NCBI RefSeq assembly: GCF_037201975.1
Contig: NZ_CP147520.1
Location: forward strand, 5,332,001 to 5,396,000
Source of the DNA: Streptomyces sp. TG1A-60
GTDB taxonomy: Bacteria; Actinomycetota; Actinomycetes; Streptomycetales; Streptomycetaceae
Reading direction: 5' to 3'
Length of the DNA: 64,000 bases
The translations under genes and the position numbers were made by a program. Shown here piece by piece: positions 43,874 through 51,806 of this stretch (its first letter is position 1; every line of letters begins with the position of its first letter). The notes beneath the pieces were generated by a model. It was not told the origin of the DNA. It saw nothing but the letters and a program-made list of their open reading frames with translations, and searched no databases.

Positions 43874-43954
43874 CGTGCTGCCGGCCGCAGGCGGCGGAGA
43901 GGGGTGGTCAGCGATCGCAGCCAGCCGCGAGGCCGACGTCCGCGCTGCGGAGAC

Positions 43955-44170
43955 TCACCCGGCAGCATGCCGGTTGGACGGGGCGGGGCGGGTTCGGGTT
44001 CCCGGGGATCGGTTAACCTTCGGGAAGTCGGTGCGGGTGGGTGTGCCGGTGCGCGGGAGAGCTCGGGTGGTGTGTGGTTGCCCGCGCGCACACGGCGGAG
44101 CCGCACATCGATACGGCCCCGCGCCCGAGAAGCGGGGGCCGATCACGACCACCTCGGTGTTCTCAGCCAT
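43955..44170 (-). CDS. Possible small or truncated gene with a very strong ribosome site
   Basis: An ATG at 44170 is preceded by GGAGGAGAGACC, one of the best ribosome sites in the window. The first 19 codons (MAENTEVVVIGPRFSGAGP) have strong G/C third-position bias and resemble the start of an FAD- or NAD-binding protein (VVVIGxxFSG). After codon 19 the bias disappears and the remaining 52 residues look random (YRCAAPPCARGQPHTTRALP and on). I suspect a real gene start whose body has been deleted, but a genuine 71-residue protein or leader peptide is possible. Confidence 0.3.
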   Translation of the reverse strand: MAENTEVVVIGPRFSGAGPYRCAAPPCARGQPHTTRALPRTGTPTRTDFPKVNRSPGTRTRPAPSNRHAAG

Positions 44171-44277
44171 GGTCTCTCCTCCGCTTCAAGGGGGTTCGAC
44201 CTCAAGACACCGCCGGATCGACCGTTGTGACAGGCGCGCGTGGATTTCTCGGCGCGGTGGCGCGCACGCCGGCGGAC

Positions 44278-45192
44278 TCACCACCGCTGGATGCGGTGTC
44301 CGGTGCTCTGCGGCTGCCGGTGGGCCCGGCGGGCCGCCGGTGCGAAGAGGGAGTCGGCGGAGTCGTCCGGGTGCTGCGGCGGTACGTCGGGGCGGTCGGC
44401 GCGCCAAGGCTGTCGTGGGCCCTCGCGCCGCCGGACAGCCGACCGGTCCCAGTCCCCCTCGCCCAGCACCAGCATCGGGTCGAACATCACGACCACCCCC
44501 GCCAGCAGCAGGAAGATGACCGGCCCGATGAGCATCGGCAGGAGCATGGACATGGGTGACTCGCCGGTGAACGTGCCGCCGGTCGTGCCGTGGAGGTGCA
44601 CCCCCACCGCGGCCATCCCGGTGTAGTGCATCCCGGACACGGCGACCCCCATGACCAGGCTGGCCCCCAGGCTGGTCAGGAAGCCCCGGATCGACACGGC
44701 CGCCCACAGCGCGGCGGTCGCGGCGACGATGGCGATGCCGACGGAGAGGGCGACGACGGCCATGTCGTACCGGATGTAGCCGTTCAACTGGATGGCGGCC
44801 ATGCCCAGGTAGTGCATGGCGGCCACGCCGAGCCCGGTGACGCACCCCGCCGAGCACAGCGTTGCCGTGCTGACGCCGCGGTAACCCACCGCGAAGACCC
44901 CGACGGCGACGACGGCGACGGCCACGACCAGGCTGAGTACCGTCAGCCCCACGTCGTAGTGGATCCGGCTCTCCTTCACCCGGAAGCCGATCATCGCGAT
45001 GAAGTGCATCGTCCAGATGCCGCAGCCGATGGAGCACGCCCCCATGGCGAGCCAGCCGGGCTTCCAGGACCGCTCGTTGTAGACCGACCTGACGACGCAG
45101 CGCAGTCCTAACGCCGCGCCGAGGCAGGCCATGATGTAGGCGGCCACCGGAGTGACCGCGCCGTAGCTGAAACCGTCGACTGTGCCTTGCAT
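44278..45192 (-). CDS. MHYT-domain integral membrane sensor
   Basis: A 304-residue membrane protein with seven predicted helices of the MHYT sensor family. The repeated motif occurs three times: WTMHFIAMIGF, AAMHYLGMAAIQLN and SGMHYTGMAAVGVH; family work suggests copper binding and sensing of oxygen, CO or NO. Unlike many bacterial MHYT proteins it has no GGDEF, EAL or kinase domain. It ends in a charged, Pro-rich cytoplasmic tail of about 60 residues (DWDRSAVRRREGPRQPWRAD and on). Start ATG 45192. It stands alone. Confidence 0.9.
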   Translation of the reverse strand: MQGTVDGFSYGAVTPVAAYIMACLGAALGLRCVVRSVYNERSWKPGWLAMGACSIGCGIWTMHFIAMIGFRVKESRIHYDVGLTVLSLVVAVAVVAVGVFAVGYRGVSTATLCSAGCVTGLGVAAMHYLGMAAIQLNGYIRYDMAVVALSVGIAIVAATAALWAAVSIRGFLTSLGASLVMGVAVSGMHYTGMAAVGVHLHGTTGGTFTGESPMSMLLPMLIGPVIFLLLAGVVVMFDPMLVLGEGDWDRSAVRRREGPRQPWRADRPDVPPQHPDDSADSLFAPAARRAHRQPQSTGHRIQRW

Positions 45193-45366
45193 ATGCCAGA
45201 TCCCCCGGTACACGGCGAGTTGAGTGTGGCGGGTCGCGGGTGGCAAGTCTGGTGCAAGGCAGGGCGAAGCGCTCCGTTTTTCAAAGGTTACTGTCGGTAC
45301 TTGCTCAACGGCCGATCGGCTTTGGGTGACTCGGTGCTGATTCGCGGTCAAATCCCGCCCGGACGG

Positions 45367-45396
45367 GGCCTGAGCTTGATGCTTCAAGCTCAGGCC
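45367..45396. terminator. Hairpin terminator after the sugar isomerase gene
   Basis: Perfect 13-base arms GGCCTGAGCTTGA (45367-45379) and TCAAGCTCAGGCC (45384-45396) with a TGCT loop, six bases beyond the stop of the leftward isomerase gene. Confidence 0.85.
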
Positions 45397-45402
45397 ACAC
45401 CT

Positions 45403-46209
45403 TTACGCCGCGTCGTTGAGCAGCCGTCCGAGGTGTGCCCGCCCCGCCGCGAGCAGTTCCGGCAACGGCGCGGCCCCCTCGTACCACCGCTTCTCGTACT
45501 CCCAGCAGAGCCAGCCGTCCCACTCCTTGCGGGTGAGGAGGTCGACGCACTCGCCGAGCGGGAGGACGCCCGCGCCGAGCGGGAGGGGGTTCGTGTCGTC
45601 GGGGGAGGCGATGTCCTTGACCTGGACGTAGCCGAGGAAGGGGGAGAGGGCGGCGTAGGAGTCGGCGGGCTGTTCGCCGCCGAGCCAGGTGTGCATCACG
45701 TCCCAGAGCGAGCCGACGCTGCCGTGGCCGACGGGGCCGAGCACACGGATCGCGTCGGCGCCCGTGCGGTGCGAGTCATGGGTCTCCAGCAGGATCCGTA
45801 CGCCCCGGTCGGCGGCGTCCTTCGCCGCCGTGCCGAGCCGCCGTGCCGCGACGACGTCGGCCTCGTCCGCGCTCTGCCCGCCGGCGAGGTCGGCGCCGGG
45901 GAAGACGCGGACGAAGGGCGCCCCCAGGTCCCGCGCCAGGTCCAGCAGCCGGCGGATCTCCTCCAGTACGGGCCCGTCCTCGCCCGGCGCCGCGACCCGC
46001 GCGTAGCCCGCGACCCCCAGGATCTCCACACCCGCCGCCTTGAACTCGGCGACCGCCTCGGCCCGCGCCCCGGCCCCGATCCCCGGGTGCACCGGTTCCT
46101 CGGGATGGGCGCGCAACTCGACGCCGTGATAACCGTGTGTGGCGGCGAGACGGACGACGTCAGCGAGGGGGAGACCGGGAACACCGAGAGTGGAGAACGC
46201 GAGTTTCAT
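45403..46209 (-). CDS. Sugar phosphate isomerase/epimerase family protein (TIM barrel)
   Basis: A 268-residue AP-endonuclease-2-like TIM barrel of the sugar isomerase/epimerase family. Metal and substrate residues appear in the usual places: GYHGVELRAHP, ILLETHDSHRTGADA (Glu), GSLWDVMHTW (Asp/His), GYVQVKDIASPDD (Lys/Asp) and GWLCWEYEKRWYEG (Glu). The start ATG at 46209 gives MKLAFSTLGVPGLPLADVVR. The substrate is not predictable; xylose or inositol type is common. It is followed by its own terminator. Confidence 0.9.
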   Translation of the reverse strand: MKLAFSTLGVPGLPLADVVRLAATHGYHGVELRAHPEEPVHPGIGAGARAEAVAEFKAAGVEILGVAGYARVAAPGEDGPVLEEIRRLLDLARDLGAPFVRVFPGADLAGGQSADEADVVAARRLGTAAKDAADRGVRILLETHDSHRTGADAIRVLGPVGHGSVGSLWDVMHTWLGGEQPADSYAALSPFLGYVQVKDIASPDDTNPLPLGAGVLPLGECVDLLTRKEWDGWLCWEYEKRWYEGAAPLPELLAAGRAHLGRLLNDAA

Positions 46210-46352
46210 GCCTTCGGACCCTACTCGCCACCCCGCGATGTGCCACCCCACCGGGGTGCGGCGGTGCGGGTCGGCTGTCGGACCGGGACTCCGGGGTGCG
46301 TTCGCCGGCCACGGCCCCGACGAGCCGGTCACCGATGAGCGGCCCCCGCGCG

Positions 46353-47879
46353 TCAGATGTCGCGCCGCTTCAACGGCTTCGTCGCCGGTCCCTGGACGAT
46401 GGTGCCGTCCGGGTCGAAGCGGGAGCCGTGGCAGGGGCATTCCCAGGTGCGTTCGGCGCGGTTGAAGCCGACCAGGCAGCCCATGTGGGTGCAGCGGGCG
46501 GAGACGGCGTGGAGGGAGCCGGCCTCGTCCCGGTGCACCGCGCAGTGGTGGCCGCGGACCCGGACGACCGCACCGTCCCCGGGGGCGATGGCGTCGACGG
46601 AGGTGGCCGAGGACGGCGCGAGCCGGTCGCCCACGAAGTGGCGGGCGACCTGGGCCTGGTGCTTGAGGAAGCTCGGCGCCTCGCGCACCGCGCTCAGCAC
46701 GCGGCGCGGGTCGTACAGGTCGCTCCACGGCGCCTTGTGCCCGGTGATCTGGTCGGCGAGCAGCCGTCCGGCCATGATGCCGCCGCTCATGCCCCAGCCG
46801 CCGAACCCGGTCGCCACCCAGGTGTGCCGGCTGCCCGCGTGGAAGGGGCCGACGAGCGGTACGGAGTCGGTGGAGTCGTTGTCCTGCGTCGCCCAGCGGT
46901 GAGTGAAGTCGAGCTGCCCGAAGCGCTCGACGGCCCACTCCGCGAGCAGCCCGAACCGTTCGTCGACGTGGCCCGTGCCGGGTGTGAAGTGCTCCCCGGT
47001 GACGATCAGCAGCCGCCGCCCGTCCTGGTACGGGGCGGTCCGCACGGAGCGGGTGCGCTGCTCCTGGGTGATGTACATGCCGTGCGGGTCGGCGTCGGCC
47101 GGGATCGGCGCGGTGAGCACGAGTTCGCGGCGCGGGGAGAGCCGGGTGAAGAGCAGCGCCCGGTCGAAGACGGGGTAGTGCGTGGCGACCACGACGTCCC
47201 CGGCGGTCACCGTGTACCCCGCCTCGGTCGTCAGCCTGCACGGCGTACCCTCCTTGAGCCGCACCACCCGCGTCCGCTCATGGACCAGCGCGCCCTGCCG
47301 CACCAGCTCGTCGACGAGGGCCAGCAGGTACCTGCGGGGATGGAACTGCGCCTGCTCCTCGACCCGCACCGCCCCCGCGACCGGGAACGGCAGCCCCGTC
47401 TCCGTCACGAACTCGGCGGGCAGCCCGGCCTCCCGCGCCGCCTCCGCCTCGGCCCTCAGCTCCTCGACGCGTCCCTCGTCCTCGGCGTACGTGTAGGCCG
47501 CCGCGTCCTCCCAGTCGCACGCGATCCCCAGCTCCTCCACCAGCGCGGCGGCGTGCCGGACCGCCTCCGTCTGCGACCGCGCGTACAGCGCCGCCGCCTC
47601 GGCGCCCCGGGTGCGCCGCAGCCGGTCGTAGACCAGCGTGTGCAACGCGGTCACCTTGGCCGTCGTGTGCCCCGTGACCCCGGCGGCGACCCGGTCCGCC
47701 TCCAGCAACGCCACGCGCCGCCCCCGCCGCGCTAGCTCCCACGCGGCACTGATCCCCGCGATCCCCGCCCCGATCACCGCCACGTCGACGGCCAGGTCCC
47801 CGTCCAGCGCCGGGTGCACGCCCTCCTGGGGCGCGTTCGCGATCCAGTACGACTTCTGCTCGGGCTGCTTGTGCTGCAT
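46353..47879 (-). CDS. FAD-dependent oxidoreductase with C-terminal Rieske domain
   Basis: A 508-residue two-domain protein. The N-terminal FAD/DAO-type oxidoreductase has the dinucleotide motif VAVIGAGIAGISAAWELARR (residues about 33-52), the CxGHTTAKVTALHT-like region and GTGFGGWGMSGGIMAG near the end of the flavin domain. The C-terminal Rieske 2Fe-2S domain has CTHMGC and CPCHGSRFD, the two Cys-His pairs. The combination is known in Streptomyces and bacilli (YhfW-like). It probably feeds electrons to or from the neighbouring redox genes (CDGSH, heme-oxygenase-like). ATG 47879. The substrate is unknown. Confidence 0.93.
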   Translation of the reverse strand: MQHKQPEQKSYWIANAPQEGVHPALDGDLAVDVAVIGAGIAGISAAWELARRGRRVALLEADRVAAGVTGHTTAKVTALHTLVYDRLRRTRGAEAAALYARSQTEAVRHAAALVEELGIACDWEDAAAYTYAEDEGRVEELRAEAEAAREAGLPAEFVTETGLPFPVAGAVRVEEQAQFHPRRYLLALVDELVRQGALVHERTRVVRLKEGTPCRLTTEAGYTVTAGDVVVATHYPVFDRALLFTRLSPRRELVLTAPIPADADPHGMYITQEQRTRSVRTAPYQDGRRLLIVTGEHFTPGTGHVDERFGLLAEWAVERFGQLDFTHRWATQDNDSTDSVPLVGPFHAGSRHTWVATGFGGWGMSGGIMAGRLLADQITGHKAPWSDLYDPRRVLSAVREAPSFLKHQAQVARHFVGDRLAPSSATSVDAIAPGDGAVVRVRGHHCAVHRDEAGSLHAVSARCTHMGCLVGFNRAERTWECPCHGSRFDPDGTIVQGPATKPLKRRDI

Positions 47880-47892
47880 GGCTCGGGTCCCT

Positions 47893-48147
47893 TCAGGCGG
47901 GCGGTGGGGAGCGGCGCGGGTCGTCCGTGTCGGAGCGGCGGCGGGTGTCGGCGGCGGCCCGTCGCCGGTGGCTGGTGTCGCACCACGGGTAGATGCCGCT
48001 GCGACGACAGGTGCACAGGGCCACGCAGAAGCGGTCCGACGACACGGTCGAACCGTCCTCCGACGTGACCTCGACCGGGCCCTCGACCAGCAGCGGACCA
48101 GGGCGTTGGACGGTGACGCGGCGGCGTTCAGCGGGGACGTTCGGCAC
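47893..48147 (-). CDS. CDGSH iron-sulfur domain protein (variant motif)
   Basis: An 84-residue protein with a CDGSH-type 2Fe-2S site: CVALCTCRRSGIYPWCDTSH, where the canonical CDGSH is CDTSH. GTG 48147 overlaps the methyltransferase stop by 20 bases; no later in-frame start is available before the conserved part. The basic C-terminus (RRRAAADTRRRSDTDD) is unusual. It lies 13 bases before the FAD-Rieske gene, so it probably works with it in electron transfer. Confidence 0.85.
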   Translation of the reverse strand: MPNVPAERRRVTVQRPGPLLVEGPVEVTSEDGSTVSSDRFCVALCTCRRSGIYPWCDTSHRRRAAADTRRRSDTDDPRRSPPPA

Positions 48148-48868
48148 GGATGACCACCAGCTCTTCCTTCTCGTCGCCGTCGCCTCCGTGTGCGTCTCCC
48201 AGTAGCCCGCGCTCACGCAGCCATGCGCTCCGCGACCGCAGAACGGGCCCGAAGGCGACCCTGCGATGGTCCACCACCTCGGCCCGCAGCCCCGCCGCCC
48301 GCAACTGCGCCAGCGTCCGCTCCGCGTCGCTGAAGGCCGACTGGACCAGCAGCAGCACCCCGCCGGGCCGCAGCAGGGACGGCGAGTCCCGGCAGATCCG
48401 GTCCAGCACGAGCCGGCCGTCCCGCCCGCCGTCCCAGGCCCGTGCGTCACCCCGCACGGGTGTGACCCCCTCGGAGCCCGCACCTCTGCCGGGACCCCGC
48501 CCCGGACCCGGTCCACGCTCCGGCTCCGGCTCCGGTCCCGGCACGTACGGCGGATTGGAGAGGATGAGGTCGAAGGACCGCCCGGACACCGGACCCAGCA
48601 GGTTTCCCTGGACGACCGTCATCGGCAGCCCCGCGAGAACGGCGTTGACCTTGGCGTTGAGGACGGCCCGCCAGGAGATGTCGACGGCCGTGACCCGCGC
48701 ACCCCGCCGCGCCGCGACCAGCGCGACGGCTCCCGTCCCCGTGCCGACGTCGAGCACCCGCGCCCGCGGGGCGAGGGGCTCGTGCTTCAGGGCGTGGACC
48801 AGGAGATCGGTGTCGTCCTGCGGGGCGTAGACGCCGGGCAGGGAGACGGGCAGCGAGAGCGGAATCAC
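48128..48868 (-). CDS. Class I SAM-dependent methyltransferase (HemK/PrmC-like)
   Basis: A 246-residue methyltransferase. SAM-binding motif I is VLDVGTGTGAVALVAARRGA, acidic motif II TAVDISWRAVLNAKVNAV, and the catalytic NPPY in LILSNPPYVPG marks N-methylation of an amide or base, as in PrmC. A low-complexity insert, PEPEPERGPGPGRGPGRG, follows NPPY and is absent from typical relatives. The target is unknown, possibly a protein glutamine. It belongs to the redox gene set and overlaps the CDGSH gene. Confidence 0.9.
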   Translation of the reverse strand: MIPLSLPVSLPGVYAPQDDTDLLVHALKHEPLAPRARVLDVGTGTGAVALVAARRGARVTAVDISWRAVLNAKVNAVLAGLPMTVVQGNLLGPVSGRSFDLILSNPPYVPGPEPEPERGPGPGRGPGRGAGSEGVTPVRGDARAWDGGRDGRLVLDRICRDSPSLLRPGGVLLLVQSAFSDAERTLAQLRAAGLRAEVVDHRRVAFGPVLRSRSAWLRERGLLGDAHGGDGDEKEELVVIRAERPR

Positions 48869-48951
48869 GGGGGATTGGCCTCCAGGTCAGTGGTCGGCGG
48901 TGGTCGGTCGGTGGCTGGTGGTCGGCGGACGTGGCGTCAGGTCCGCGGTCG

Positions 48952-49947
48952 TCAGACGGGGGTGCGCAGCGACGACCGGCCCGCCCGCCACGCGCCGAGG
49001 AGCCGGTCGGCGAGGGCGTCCTCCAGGTGGTTGGTGGCGTCCACGCCGAAGGCCACGTCGCTGTCCAACTGCGGCTCCTCCTCCAGCAGACCGGCGACGA
49101 CGTCCCGCCGGACGATCTGCTCGTGTACGGCGTCGGCCTCCACGTGCTCGTCGTAGAAGTGCTCGGCCGCGGCCCCGGCCCCGGTCCGCCGCATCGCGCG
49201 GGCGAGGCGCCGGGAGCCGGGGGAGGAGGTGATCTCGACCGTCGCGAAGTGGCCCACCAGGGCGCCGCGCAGGGCGCGGTGCAGGCCAAGGAGGGACATC
49301 AGGTTCACCAGGGCGAGTGCCTCGGCACCGGCGGCGTCCACGTAGCGGCCGTACGCCGGGTCGAGCCGCAGGTCGGTCATGAGGTCGGCGAAGAGGCGCG
49401 CGTGCACCCGCTCCGCCCGGCCGCCGCCGAACTCGTCGAACTCCACCGCGGCCATCCCCGCCTTCGCCCGCCCCCACAACCGGGGCAGCACCCACGCGTG
49501 CGGGTCGGCCTCCTTCAGGTGGTACAGCGAGCGCTGCGCCGCGTACTCACGCACCTGCCACAGCTCGCCCTCGTCCTGCAGGAAGCCACCGACCCCGCCC
49601 CCGTCCTCGCCGGCCGGTTCCACGAGCAACTCGTCCAGCGCCTCCTGGGCGCTCACATGCCGCGTGGCCCGGTCGCGCAGCGCTTCGAGGAACGGCCACT
49701 CCAGGGCCGCCCGGCACCGCAGCAGCTCCGGGTCCCATTCCAGGTCGGCGTCGACGCCGTCGAAACCCCGGTAGTGCAGTTCGTAGCAGACGTAGAGGGC
49801 CAGCTGGAGATCGTCTCCGAAAGGGTCGGCCCCGGCGATCTCCCGGCTGCCCGGCGGCGGCCCCTGCCTCCGCAGACACTCCAGGACGGCAGCCGAGACC
49901 CGGCCCCTGCTCTCCGGCAACGCCGGCCCTCTCACCCGGGTCTCCAT
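48952..49947 (-). CDS. Iron-containing redox enzyme, heme-oxygenase-like fold
   Basis: A 331-residue helical protein of the heme-oxygenase-like diiron family. Helices with metal-ligand His and Glu are visible: FDGVDADLEWDPELLRCRAA, ERVHARLFADLMTDLRLD, LGLHRALRGALVGHFATVE and HFYDEHVEADAVHEQIVR. Start ATG 49947 (METRVRGPALPESRGRVS). Family members include diiron oxygenases of natural-product pathways and uncharacterised housekeeping proteins. The neighbouring CDGSH and FAD-Rieske proteins could be its electron donors. Substrate unknown. Confidence 0.87.
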   Translation of the reverse strand: METRVRGPALPESRGRVSAAVLECLRRQGPPPGSREIAGADPFGDDLQLALYVCYELHYRGFDGVDADLEWDPELLRCRAALEWPFLEALRDRATRHVSAQEALDELLVEPAGEDGGGVGGFLQDEGELWQVREYAAQRSLYHLKEADPHAWVLPRLWGRAKAGMAAVEFDEFGGGRAERVHARLFADLMTDLRLDPAYGRYVDAAGAEALALVNLMSLLGLHRALRGALVGHFATVEITSSPGSRRLARAMRRTGAGAAAEHFYDEHVEADAVHEQIVRRDVVAGLLEEEPQLDSDVAFGVDATNHLEDALADRLLGAWRAGRSSLRTPV

Positions 49948-50081
49948 GCCGCACCGGGTACCCGTGATGCGCGGGTACTCACCTGTGCTCCTGACCGCGG
50001 GGCCCACGGCGAGGAGGGCTCCCACGCTCACGGGAGCCCCCCTCGACCGGCGCCGTACTCGGGTACGCCCACGGGCGGTAC

Positions 50082-50291
50082 TCAGCTACGGTCGCGCTTC
50101 GCCGAACGCTGCGTGTGCTGAACGCGTTCCTGCGCCTTGCCCTTCAGCTTCTTGGCCTCGCCGCGCGCCCGCTGCAGCTTGCCCTCGCCCTGCTTCTCAC
50201 GGTCGCCGGTGACCTTCCCGGTCATCTCCTTGGCCTTACCCGTGATCTTGTCCATGTGGCCCTTGCCCTTGTCCTTGTCCTTGGCAGCCAT
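50082..50291 (-). CDS. CsbD-family small stress protein
   Basis: A 69-residue highly charged protein starting MAAKDKDKGKGHMDKITGKA. The CsbD core KITGKAKEMTGKVTGDREKQ then GEGKLQRARGEAKKLKGKAQ is clear. AAGGAGGAACC precedes the ATG at 50291. CsbD proteins are small, abundant general-stress proteins of unknown mechanism, often controlled by SigB-type factors. No clear sigma-factor box could be placed upstream. Confidence 0.92.
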   Translation of the reverse strand: MAAKDKDKGKGHMDKITGKAKEMTGKVTGDREKQGEGKLQRARGEAKKLKGKAQERVQHTQRSAKRDRS

Positions 50292-50505
50292 GGTTCCTCC
50301 TTGGTGGTGGGGTTGAGGCGATGGCTCTCCCGCCCAACGTAAGGCGGTCCGACAGTGCTCGCGCGCCGAACCATCACCCTGCGTGACACACCCCGATCGT
50401 GGGGGCTCAGCCACCTCCCAGAGACGGGGCCGAAGGGGCAGCACTCCTGGAGAACGGGACGCGGAGGGGATGGGGACGGGAGGCAGGGGCGGCTGGGGGG
50501 CGAGA

Positions 50506-51561
50506 TCAACTCCCCGCGGCAGACTCCCGAGGTGCCCCGGAAGACCCCCGCACCATCAACTCCCCCCGAACCGTGGCGATCCCCCCCGGCGGCGGCTCCT
50601 CCCGCCCCATCGCGATCCGCCCGGCCCGAGCCCCCGCCTCCGACAACGGCAACCGCACGGTCGTCAGCGCGGGAACCGCGTCGATGCTGAACGGCAGATC
50701 ATCGAAACCGGCCACGGAGACATCGTCCGGAATCCGCAGGCCGGAATCCCGCAGCGCCGCACAAGCCCCCAGCGCCACCGTGTCGTTCGCCGCGACCACA
50801 GCCGTCAGCGCAGGGTCCCGCCGCAGCAGCTCCAGCGTCGCCTCGTACCCGGACAGCCGGTCGTAGCGCCCGTACACGGTCCGCCTCGGATCGTCCTCGA
50901 TCCCGGCCGCGGCCAGCGCCGCCCGGTGCCCCTCCAGCCGATGCCGAGTGGTCGTCCGCTCCTGCGGCCCGGCGATGTACCCCAGCCGCCGGTGCCCCAG
51001 TCCGATCAGGTGCTCGGTGAGCCGCTGCCCGCCGCCCCGGTTGTCGAAGGTGATCGCGATGGCCTCCGGAGTGGGCGGCCGTCCGCACAGCACCACCCGC
51101 GTCCCGGCCTCCGCCAGCCTGCGCAGCTTGTTGCCGACGGCGGCCAGATGGACCGGATCCTCGACGGCCCCACCGGTGAGCACGACCGCCGCGGCGCGCT
51201 GCCGCTGCAACAGAGTGAGATAGGTCAGCTCACGCTCCGGGGAGCCGCCCGTGTTGCACACCACGCCCAGCCGCTCTCCGCCCGCCCGCCCGCCCGGCCC
51301 GCCGATCTCGGACTGGATGGCCGCGGCCATGATCCCGAAGAAGGGGTCGGCGATGTCGTTCACGAGGATGCCGACCAGGTCGGAGGTGGCGGCGGCGAGC
51401 GCGCTCGCGGGACCGTTGAGGACGTAGTCCAGCTCGTCGACGGCCTTCAGTACCCGCGCACGCGTGGACGCGGCCACCGGATAGTTGCCGTTGAGCACCC
51501 GGGAGACGGTCGCGGGCGACACCCGCGCACGGGCCGCCACGTCCGCCAGGGTCACAGTCAT
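50506..51561 (-). CDS. LacI-family transcriptional regulator
   Basis: A 351-residue LacI-family repressor. The N-terminal helix-turn-helix and hinge are MTVTLADVAARARVSPATVS then RVLNGNYPVAASTRARVLKA. The effector domain has ILVNDIADPFFGIMAAAIQ, LIGLGHRRLGYIAGPQE, VVAANDTVALGACAALRDS and DVSVAGFDDLPFSIDAVPAL. It is divergent from the sugar operon at 51807, and the 245-base gap contains a symmetrical AAGCGCTT element at 51705-51712, the usual core of LacI-family operators. It probably represses that operon until a sugar or sugar-derivative effector binds. Confidence 0.93.
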   Translation of the reverse strand: MTVTLADVAARARVSPATVSRVLNGNYPVAASTRARVLKAVDELDYVLNGPASALAAATSDLVGILVNDIADPFFGIMAAAIQSEIGGPGGRAGGERLGVVCNTGGSPERELTYLTLLQRQRAAAVVLTGGAVEDPVHLAAVGNKLRRLAEAGTRVVLCGRPPTPEAIAITFDNRGGGQRLTEHLIGLGHRRLGYIAGPQERTTTRHRLEGHRAALAAAGIEDDPRRTVYGRYDRLSGYEATLELLRRDPALTAVVAANDTVALGACAALRDSGLRIPDDVSVAGFDDLPFSIDAVPALTTVRLPLSEAGARAGRIAMGREEPPPGGIATVRGELMVRGSSGAPRESAAGS

Positions 51562-51699
51562 CGTTCCTCGTCCTCCGGTGCGCGTCTCGTTCGGGCTGTC
51601 GGGGAACCATACGGCCGCGATCACCGTTCGCCCCCTCGAACAACTCGACCCCCTCACGGTCTTGTCCCGACCGCTGCACAGAGGCTAGCTTCTCCTCAG

Positions 51700-51717
51700 A
51701 TAGAAAGCGCTTGCTGT
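51700..51717. promoter_or_regulatory. LacI-type operator candidate
   Basis: The palindrome AAGCGCTT (51705-51712) in the context GAAAGCGCTTGC lies between the divergent LacI and oxidoreductase genes, about 100 bases before the operon start. It has the CG-centred symmetry typical of LacI-family operators. Confidence 0.6.
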
Positions 51718-51806
51718 CACGCTCACCTCTCCCATGAGTTCTCCGGGCGTACGCGGCGCCGGACGCGTACGCACCTAAAACGAACGCATGAACGAAGGGA
51801 CCGGCT

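Larger units (their letters stand above)
43688..44277. other. 590-base gap with a long hairpin and a 5' gene stub
   Basis: No complete gene is evident. The stretch holds a perfect 13-base stem, CCGTCACCGGCGC (43835-43847) with GCGCCGGTGACGG (43861-43873), and a well-formed minus-strand start at 44170 described separately. The rest shows no third-position bias. Confidence 0.6.
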
